This document shows positions 63,735 through 64,000 of a stretch of DNA of 64,000 nt, one piece after another. A program made the translations under genes and the position numbers. The stretch is from contig NZ_FSRG01000008.1 in assembly GCF_900129975.1 (NCBI RefSeq), forward strand, positions 108,427 to 172,426, in the 5' to 3' direction. Under the pieces are notes generated by a model. It saw nothing but the letters and a program-made list of their open reading frames with translations, searched no databases and was not told the origin of the DNA. Numbering within the stretch: the first letter of the stretch is position 1; every line of letters starts with the position of its first letter. The DNA comes from Halodesulfovibrio marinisediminis DSM 17456. GTDB lineage: Bacteria > Desulfobacterota > Desulfovibrionia > Desulfovibrionales > Desulfovibrionaceae.

Positions 63735-63848
63735 CTTGGCAGCGACCTACTTTCCCACAGGCTCCCCTGCAGTATCATCGGCGATGGTCGGCTTAACTTC
63801 CGAGTTCGGAATGGGATCGGGTGTACCCCAACCTCCATGGCCACCAAG
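63735..63848 (-). rRNA. rrf: 5S ribosomal RNA
   Basis: Minus strand. Begins CTTGGTGGCCATGGAGG and ends GTAGGTCGCTGCCAAG, with the CCGAACTCGGAAGTTAAGCC core. About 114 bases, the usual size. Ends pair to form the terminal stem. Confidence 0.95.
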
Positions 63849-63969
63849 AAAAATATGTCGGGTCAGTCAGTTCTTTGGAAAGGCGAGCAATATTTACCTT
63901 GCTGCCACATCAAAGGGCTAACCCTGAAATATAATCTTAAGGGAGGAAAAGAATGATTTTATGTAGAAA
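63849..63969 (-). other. 23S-5S spacer
   Basis: About 120 bases with no tRNA. Nothing else seen. Confidence 0.7.
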
Positions 63970-64000
63970 AATAAGGCTCACGGACTATTAGTACTGGTTA
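63970..64000 (-). rRNA. rrl: 23S ribosomal RNA, 3' end (cut by window edge)
   Basis: Minus strand, TAACCAGTACTAATAGTCCG then TGAGCC, the conserved 3' end of 23S rRNA. The mature end is placed roughly. Confidence 0.85.

Overview
The window looks like chromosomal DNA from a marine, sulfate-reducing member of the Desulfovibrionaceae. A Halodesulfovibrio-like organism is my best guess. This is inferred from gene content: a flagellar order ending in csrA-fliW, a rhodanese/ferritin-like protein beside a flavodiiron oxygen reductase, bacteriohemerythrin, HUH and IS3 elements, and moderate-to-low GC. It is not based on a database match. The window starts inside a chemotaxis-receptor gene and ends inside an rRNA operon (5S and the 3' tail of 23S, minus strand).

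Layout. 1-8.7 kb: truncated chemoreceptor, a phosphodiesterase-like protein, a UvrD/PcrA helicase, thiL, a TrmO-aldolase fusion and hisI-hisG, with hairpin repeats in the gaps. 8.7-17.8 kb (minus): a flagellar rod/ring/hook-junction operon flgF-flgG-flgA-flgH-flgI-flgJ(M23)-flgN-flgK-csrA-fliW behind a sigma-54-type promoter. 18-26 kb: flavoprotein, ABC-F ATPase, Nudix hydrolase, small transporter, hemerythrin, asd, class IV aminotransferase, glycosyltransferase and a small membrane protein, then a 26-bp RNA-like hairpin. 26.7-40.3 kb: murA, tRNA-His, a hybrid histidine kinase, murJ, an ABC permease pair, two tandem EamA exporters, a DEAD-box RNA helicase, a GIY-YIG protein, an MBL-fold hydrolase and ubiX.

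40.8-48.1 kb is an integrative genomic island in the 3' end of tRNA-Arg(CCG). It is bounded by a 23-bp direct repeat of the tRNA 3' end. It carries a P4-type tyrosine integrase, an AlpA-like regulator, a putative HUH rolling-circle Rep protein, an IS3-family insertion and a cargo pair (MBOAT O-acyltransferase plus membrane-anchored SGNH protein). A heptamer, GAGTAAC, occurs in pairs near both island ends. The sequence just outside the right att site is a diverged copy of the integrase leader, which suggests an earlier or tandem integration. This island is the most interesting part of the window.

48.4-64 kb: a secreted protein of unknown function, a CstA-type transporter, a second flagellar operon flgB-flgC-fliE-fliF-fliG-fliH-fliI (minus) with a sigma-54-type promoter, and a divergent sigma-54-type promoter for a TPR protein with a perfect palindrome between the two. 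Then come a PAS-GGDEF-EAL protein, azlCD, the rhodanese/ferritin-like protein and the flavodiiron protein (divergent, probably oxygen or oxidative stress defence), and the rRNA operon end.
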